Shown here piece by piece: positions 58,232 through 64,000 of a stretch of DNA of 64,000 nucleotides. The notes under the pieces are model-generated. The model was not told the origin of the DNA, did no database searches, and was given only the letters and a program-made list of their open reading frames with translations. Position numbers and translations under genes: made by a program. Within the stretch, counting starts at the first letter, position 1. Each line of letters starts with the position of its first letter. Source of the stretch: Moniliella sp. 'wahieum' (lineage: Eukaryota > Basidiomycota > Moniliellomycetes > Moniliellales > Moniliellaceae); contig RSEE01000004.1 of assembly GCA_003971905.1 (NCBI GenBank), forward strand, positions 992,001 to 1,056,000. Reading direction: 5' to 3'.

Positions 58232-59944
58232 CTAGGCCTCATCGCCATGAGGCCCAGTGTAGGGTGGGGCGCTGAGATGCGACGAGGTGGGCGGAGTTTG
58301 GTTGCGGGCAGGTAGGAAAGCTTGCGCAAACCGACTTGGGGAAGGGGTACGCGCTACGTCCACTGTCACGGAACGCTGGTGGAATGACACGGGCGCCACT
58401 TGACCTTCCTCATCGTGGAGTAGGATCGAGTTGGATTCAGAGGCCAGGCCAGGTCCAGAGGGCATATCGATCCGGGTGGAAAAGCTAGTGGCCCGCTTTG
58501 GCTGGTTCATGGCGAACGCTTCTCCACCTTCGTCCGCCAGTAGCGTCTCCCTCTCAGCCTGGTGGGCGGTGCGACGAGTGGAGCCAGCACCGCGAGAAAG
58601 ATCGAAAGCAGAGTTGGGCCCCGAGGGCCGGATGCCGGCAACTCGCATCAAGTGGCGCGCCAAACGAATAGGGGGGCCGGCGATACGAGCCAACGACAAA
58701 GGCGGCACGACCTGGGCACGGCGTAGCAAGCCGTAGATGACACCCACGAGGGTCACTAGGAAGATACTTACCCCCTTGCCCAAAGCCTGAATGAAGCTGG
58801 CATCATTGGCGTGCCATGATGATCCGTAGAAGTGCTTAAAGAAGGCGTGCTCGCGGGCCTGCTCAGGCGGAAGGTTCTTTCCGTACAAGGATTTGGGAAG
58901 AACCCGCACTCCGGACCATCCTCTCGAGGGGTGGTCCATGTCAGACGGAAGACTGACCCCATTGGCATCAACCCACAACGAGTAACTGGCACTGACCAGC
59001 ATTGGCCCGGTTGAGAACATCACAGTGGGGTAGTGGAGGATGTAGTTGTGGTTGAAGAGGACGATGATTGAGCATCCTCTCCATGAATGGATGTTTGGGA
59101 ACGATCATCATAAGATCGTTAGAGACGCCTATTGGTGCGGTCTCGGCAAGACAGCCTCGAAGCGGAGGAAGAGGACCCATAGGTTTGAGGCAGCCCATCT
59201 AGATCCATGTAGATGCCACCAAAGTGATGCAGAACGAAGTAACGGATCGCATCAGCACGCTGGATCGGATATGGATATCCATCGAAGACGGGCAGGAACC
59301 AATTGTAATGCTTCTCGATGAAGGCTCGTGAGTTCTCATCGGTCCACAAAATGTAGTCGCTGACGATAAGGTGGTCAGGTCAGCACATGTCAGCCAGGGG
59401 GGGGAGAGAAGACGCACTAGTCGGGGTGCATTTTCCTGCACTCTCTCGGATTGGGGCCCACTTTTCTGGCAAAGTGTCGGTCTTCCAAGTTTGATGAATG
59501 ATGCGGGATCTTTTCCCCGGGGCGGACATCTTTAGGGCCTGTGCCTGGGGTGAAGTGGCCCTCATACACAGCCGGATCGGGTTGTTGCTGGGCCCGTGCA
59601 GTGCCGGTCGTGTTGAGAGGCGAGGCAAGCGTTTCGATCCCGGGCGTAAGGGGAGGGGAGGGTTTACGGAGTGTGGCCATGGCGCGAGGGACAGGTGTGG
59701 GGATTCGCATTGCACCAGGCAATGCGTCGTTAACCTGGGATGCGACGATGGCGGCCGCGGCAGCGGAGCCAGCGGCAGAGGCCCAAGATGCGACAATCAT
59801 CTGGATCTCCATGGGGGTGATCATGGCGCGGCGGTCGACATGGAAAAAGCTCCACACGCTGCCGAGCACGATGCACGTGCCCACGAGAATGAGCGAGAGG
59901 CAGATGAGGAGGACCGAGACGGTCCGGCGAGAGCAAAGGTTCAT
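58232..59944 (-). CDS. Golgi glycosyltransferase with DXD motif (Sur1/Csh1 or Och1-like mannosyltransferase)
   Basis: Type II membrane glycosyltransferase of the DXD sugar-binding family. The N-terminal membrane anchor is visible at the start (RRTVSVLLICLSLILVGTCI). Next comes a Pro/Thr-rich stem, then IHQTWKTDTLPEKWAPIRES. After an intron at 59360-59417 (58 bp) come ILWTDENSRAFIEKHYNWFL, IQRADAIRYFVLHHFGGIYM and the DLD catalytic motif. A shift near 59170 leads to ETAPIGVSNDLMMIVPKHPF and another to YPTVMFSTGPMLVSASYSLW. A second hydrophobic segment (VSIFLVTLVGVIYGLL, near 58740) precedes a 150-residue Ser/Pro-rich tail. The AxxxRYxxLxxxGGIYxDLD block is shared by Och1 (N-glycan outer chain) and Sur1/Csh1 (mannosylation of inositol phosphorylceramide). 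Two membrane segments and the long tail favour Sur1/Csh1, but this is not certain. Confidence 0.8.
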
Positions 59945-60772
59945 TGCGAGCAGCCAGCGAGGATAAGGGTCGGAAGCAGAGCGCGGGTCTGGGGCGTGGC
60001 TTGCAGGGGGCGGCTGCGTGAGCAGAGAGCTCAGGCTGAGCGCTGAGAGGCTGCGATCGGCGGGTGGAGGGTTCAGATGGGGGTGCTGCAGGCCATGCTG
60101 CGCCGCAGCTGGCAGACGGAAGGAACGATGCGTGGGTCGGCGGGCGGCGTCGGCGAGTGGGCGGGCGACGGTGCGGACGGCAAGGGGCAAGGCTGGAGAT
60201 GGGGGCAGGCGCGGGTGGTGGGGCGCTGGCCAGAAGACGGCAGGCCTCGCGCCGAGAACCAACCAAGTCAGCCGCAAGCCTCGGCATTCGAACTTCAAGC
60301 TTCAGCTAGCTTCAGGCCCAAAACGGCATGCCAGCGCTCACGGGTCACATGTCACACATACCCATCCTGCATCACGTGGCACACCGTATCGGCCGCATCA
60401 AATATCACATGCATCACACACCACCCCTATCTCTGGTTTGTTCGCATTTTTATAGCGTTCGTTTTCAGTTCCTTTCTACACACCGTCTCAGTACCCGGCC
60501 CACACCACCCCTTCTATAGCCACGCCGACGCTCACCATCTATGCAAGACGCCTGGCTTCTCTCTTACCCATAGGCCAGAACCTCCATCACCACCCCCTTG
60601 AATCCGTGTTGGATCGTCGTCGCAAAGGTCAATTGAACAAATGCAAAAGAACGTGACGTCGCTTCACAGTCTCATCAGTCGTGTCTGAGGTCGTGAACGG
60701 GAAGAGAGAAGAGCTTTTCGACCACATCGTGGGCGGGGGATTTGGCCTCTGTCCCCCACCCCGCAAGTCGCA
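59945..60772. other. Spacer between glycosyltransferase and PDH E1 alpha
   Basis: It contains CTTCAAGCTTCAGCTAGCTTC at 60290 and GGGTCACATGTCACACA at 60342. No gene is seen. The right end may include the PDH 3' end. Confidence 0.5.
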
Positions 60773-62220
60773 TCAGTGAGAAAAGATATGTAAGCAGGAG
60801 AGATCGTATGAAAACCACTGAGAGAACATCGGCATGTACGACGAGGGTCTAACAATAGCTGTCGTACCGATGACTTCACTCGGCTCGCGTCCCCGCAACA
60901 TCGGAGGCTCGCTTCCCTTGACATACATCTTCCCATAGCTTGGCATTCGCAGGCTCCGGGGCGTTTTTGGCATGAGCAATGCCTCTTCGACAATCTGCTT
61001 GGCCTGTTTGTCGACCGCCTTGAGTTCCTCCTCTGAAGCCACGCCCCACTCGAGCAGTTGCGCCTTGAGTCCCTGAATCGGGTCGGCTGAGGTGCGCATG
61101 CGTTGGATCTCTTCCCGGGTGCGGTAGGTGGTGCCGGGGTCCGAGAGGGAGTGGCCGCCATAGCGGTACGTAACCAACTCCATCACCACCGGTCCCTTGC
61201 CTGTCGTAGTAAATTCGCGGGCCCAAGCCGTCGCCTGCCGCACAGCCAGCACGTCCATCGCGTTGACCTGCAACCCCGGGATTACATCGCCACGTGTGTA
61301 ATACTGGGTGTTCATCGACGAACGTTCGGCAGAGGTGCCCATGCCGTACTTGTTATTCTCACACACGTACACGCACGGTAGCTTCCACAGCTGCGCCATG
61401 TTCATCGCCTCAAACACTTGGCCTTGGTTCGAAGCACCGTCGCCGTAGAGAGTAAAGACGGCATTGGGATGTTGAGATACTTTTGTGTAAATGCTAGTCC
61501 CGTCCCGACGGGCACTTGTGCACCCACAATTCCATTGCCCCCGAAAAAGGTTTTGGTAAACATGTGCATCGAGCCCCCCTTGCCTTGACTGATGCCCGTC
61601 TCCCGTCCAAACAGCTCGGCCAATACTTTGGCAATGGAGCCGCCACGTAGGGCAGCAAATGGATGGCAACGATACGAGGTAATTAGCAAGTCTTCGGGCG
61701 TCATGGCCGTGTGCATGCCAGTCGCTACAGCTCCTGGCCCATCGCAAGGTGACAAAAGCCACGAATGAACTTTTGCTTGTAAAGCGCATCGGCCGCCATT
61801 TCCATACGCATTTGCACCATCGTGTCGTACATCCGCACCAACTCTTGCTTCGTTGTATGCAAAGTCAAGCCGGGTCCCCCCGCCATGACCTTCCAACTTG
61901 TACTCGTGGAATGACTGATCAGACAACGTTACTTCAAATGGCTCTTCTGCTCCATCAGGCACGTCCTTTGACACCGTTGCACTGTCGGCGACAAGATGGA
62001 TAAAACGGGCACGGTTCAACATGCCGATGGGGGCAGCCACTTTAGGGAACATCTGAATAAGAAGAGACCCAGTGCATGGGGAATGGAATGCGGGTTAGCT
62101 GAGCGCAAACAAGCATATTCTCTTCTCATGCCACTGCTGAGCACACTATAATGTGTACGCACCATCGATGCACCCGTCAGTGCTGCGGGCAAGCTGGCGG
62201 ACAAGATTACCGGATATCAT
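60773..62220 (-). CDS. PDA1: Pyruvate dehydrogenase E1 component, alpha subunit
   Basis: Thiamine-diphosphate subunit of the mitochondrial pyruvate dehydrogenase complex; it decarboxylates pyruvate. The N-terminus (presequence SASLPAALTGASM, then MFPKVAAPIGMLNRARFIHL) is split by an intron at 62053-62162 (110 bp). Family motifs follow: DLLITSYRCHPFAALRGGSI, QGKGGSMHMFTKTFFGGNGI, then VFTLYGDGASNQGQVFEAMN (thiamine-diphosphate GDG..N site), ENNKYGMGTSAERSSMNTQY, and the phosphorylation-loop serine region YRYGGHSLSDPGTTYRTREE, which kinases would use to inactivate the enzyme. Shifts are needed near 61860, 61740, 61470-61510 and near the start codon. The C-terminus after YVKGSEPPMLRGREPSEV is unclear: a weak intron (gtacga..ctcag, about 60825-60871) or a frameshift could set the true end. 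Confidence 0.9.
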
Positions 62221-62784
62221 GGACGAGGAAAAAAGACAAGGCGGCTGTGGTGTAGGGTGGGTGTGTTGTGGGTGGTGATGGGTCTGGTGAAGGGTTTTGC
62301 CCAGAGGATAAAACGTGCATCTTAAGCAAAGCCGGTGGACCGAGACGGCATTCGAGGGCGCAGCTGGAGTGCGCCACCGCATGGCGCCAGTGTACGGCGT
62401 TGCCTGTCTTGCTTGCGCCGCTGCTATTGCATCTCAATCAAGGTTTTGCTATAGCCCGTCTTGCGGCTGCTCAGAGCTCTCTATGACACCCGTTGCCCGC
62501 TCAATAAATGACACGGCCGCCACCTCTGAAGCTAATACACAAAATGGATTGTCTCGTCGTACAGCATCCTCACCAGGACCACACATGTGCCCCATGCAGA
62601 TGCTTCCAGACATGAACTCGAAAAATAGATAAGGAGAAAGACGATCATCATAGTGGGACGCTCAAGAACTCCTTCACAGAGGAAGCCACACGTATCAACA
62701 GATATCCCACCAAAGTCGCCATCAGAGGGACAAAAGGAAACATGACAATTGAAGTTTTTTGTAACGGCCCATTCTACCGTATAG
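62221..62784. other. Spacer upstream of PDH E1 alpha
   Basis: No gene or array is recognised. It would hold the PDH promoter and the 3' end of the IML2-like gene. Confidence 0.5.
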
Positions 62785-64000
62785 TTATTCCTTGCGTTTG
62801 GGTGAGACCGACAGACCCGTCCGTGGGGCGGAAGAGGATGAGGCGTCATTCGTGCGGCGAGTCAATCTGCGTCCAACCGACCTGGTGGAATGGAAAAACG
62901 AGCTTGGCTCGCCACCCTGGCTAGGGGAAGAATTGACATGGGCTGCCGGAGGGCTGTTGAATCGGTTCAAGGCAAGGTCGCGGACCGAGGAAGAACCTGG
63001 GCGGGGAAGAGTAGACAGGGCCATCTGGGAGCGGTGCACCACCATCTTCTCCAGGCCAAACGACGGACGCTCGGTTCGGAAACTTTTGCTGCGCTGCACT
63101 TCCAGAGCCTTGCCCGACACCACTTTCTTCAGTTCGAGATGGGCCTCGTACAGCTCCCCCATGCAGGCTTTCAGACGGCCCAGCTCATAATGAGCAAAAT
63201 ACAGAATCCCACATCCTCTCCACGCAAACGAGAGCCAACCGAGAAGACTTTGTGGAAACAATCAACGGCCTCGTTGGCCAGATCAGTGGCGACGGCATCT
63301 GGTCATCCGGCGGCATACGAGGGAGAGTATACTCAATTGGAACGCTGAGAAGCGAAGGATGACGCTCGAAGAAAGTAGGCAAGGGCATAGGCGCCTGCCA
63401 CTCCGAATCGTCCGATGGATTGTACGCCGAGGCAGTGGTCGATTCAAGCAAGGCAATTTCCCGCGTCACCACCGCCCCAGCTGCCTCGTACAGCAAAAAG
63501 ACGGGGTGTGGGGGAGGGTGTGCCAAATGTAGGCAAACTCAAGTCCAGGAAGAGTGAGGCGGCCGTTCTGGATAAACTTCTTGGCTCGTCCGATGGCAAA
63601 GCGCTCGGCTCCAATCGACTGTCCAGCAACTCGCTGGCTCAACAGAGGCACGGTCGCCATAATCGTCTTGGCCCGCTGAATCGTCGCCTCGTCTTGTTGC
63701 CCCGACTTTGTCTGGTTCTTGGCCGAGTATAGAGACAAGGCTTTAGTACTGGAATAACGCCTTCGTGAACGACGATTGGCGCGAGAGAGCATCGAAACAC
63801 TCAAACGCTCGCTCGTGATCAGCTAGGGTAAGATATGCCAAGGCCAAGTCCCAATACACAAGGTGGCTCAGCTCGCGGTACTGGTGTTGACACGTAATGG
63901 CGTTGCGGTACGACTCCATGGCTCGTTCAGGAAGGGCCAGCATACTGAGCATGCGACCTTGGAAAAAGTGGAAAAAGAAGCCTTGTGGGAAACGTTGAGG
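62785..64000 (-). CDS. IML2/TTC39-type tetratricopeptide protein (partial)
   Basis: C-terminal part of a TTC39/Iml2-family protein; yeast Iml2 is linked to lipid-droplet and inclusion-body clearance. The N-terminus lies beyond the right edge. In order: PQRFPQGFFFHFFQGRMLSM, MESYRNAITCQHQYRELSHL, YWDLALAYLTLADHERAFEC (TPR-like helices), then a shift near 63785 to KALSLYSAKNQTKS, ERFAIGRAKKFIQNGRLTLP, GLEFAYIWHTLPHTPS (a family signature: a lysine-rich helix followed by P..E..Y.W), and LYEAAGAVVTREIALLE. Another shift near 63190 gives LKACMGELYEAHLELKKVVS. The tail is Ser/Arg-rich and ends SVSPKRKE. The family call rests on the FFxxFxGR start and the PxxExxYxW block. Confidence 0.75.

Overview
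This is a stretch of fungal nuclear DNA, most likely from a basidiomycete. Introns are short (57-110 bp) with GT..AG ends, and one has a textbook TACTAAC branch site. The gene content is typically fungal: a fused URA2/CAD pyrimidine enzyme, an OPT oligopeptide transporter, a copper-radical glyoxal oxidase, a vacuolar GH38 mannosidase, a YAT amino-acid permease and a Sur1/Och1-type glycosyltransferase. A GPI-anchored glyoxal oxidase would suit Ustilaginomycotina, but that placement is inference.

Layout from left to right. A nitrate reductase C-terminus runs in from the left edge (+), followed by a short-chain dehydrogenase of the HSD17B10 type (+) and a three-repeat Myb factor (-). A gene-free island of about 6 kb follows, then a glyoxal oxidase (-) and a second gene-free island of about 5.5 kb. 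Next are an FG-repeat nucleoporin, an amino-acid permease, an OPT transporter and an NPC2/ML-domain protein (all +), then MPP10 (-), a PX-domain sorting nexin (+) and the 7-kb URA2 gene (-). Three mitochondrial genes sit head to tail on the minus strand (mL58, sulfide:quinone oxidoreductase, uL6m). Divergent from them is the vacuolar alpha-mannosidase (+), then a VWA-domain protein (+), tRNA-Ala(AGC) (-), a glycosyltransferase (-), pyruvate dehydrogenase E1 alpha (-) and the C-terminal part of an IML2/TTC39 protein (-) leaving the right edge. The genes are mainly housekeeping and membrane-transport functions and form no obvious single pathway. Mitochondrial functions recur (uL6m, mL58, SQR, PDH E1 alpha, the HSD17B10-like enzyme).

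Two properties run through the whole window. First, nearly every protein-coding gene is interrupted by single-base frameshifts, often at homopolymers, while homology continues without loss in the next frame. This looks like consensus indel error in the assembly rather than pseudogenes, so gene coordinates below span the frameshifts. Second, the intergenic DNA is full of short tandem arrays, mostly of 7-bp period. The unit differs from place to place but usually obeys one rule: three bases, one central base, then the reverse complement of the three (CTT-G-AAG, GGT-A-ACC, CAT-C-ATG, GAT-C-ATC, GTT-G-AAC, CCT-G-AGG, CGT-A-ACG and others). The clear arrays lie in gene-free DNA, concentrated in the 6-11 kb island. 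I know of no named element with this rule, and it is the most interesting feature here.
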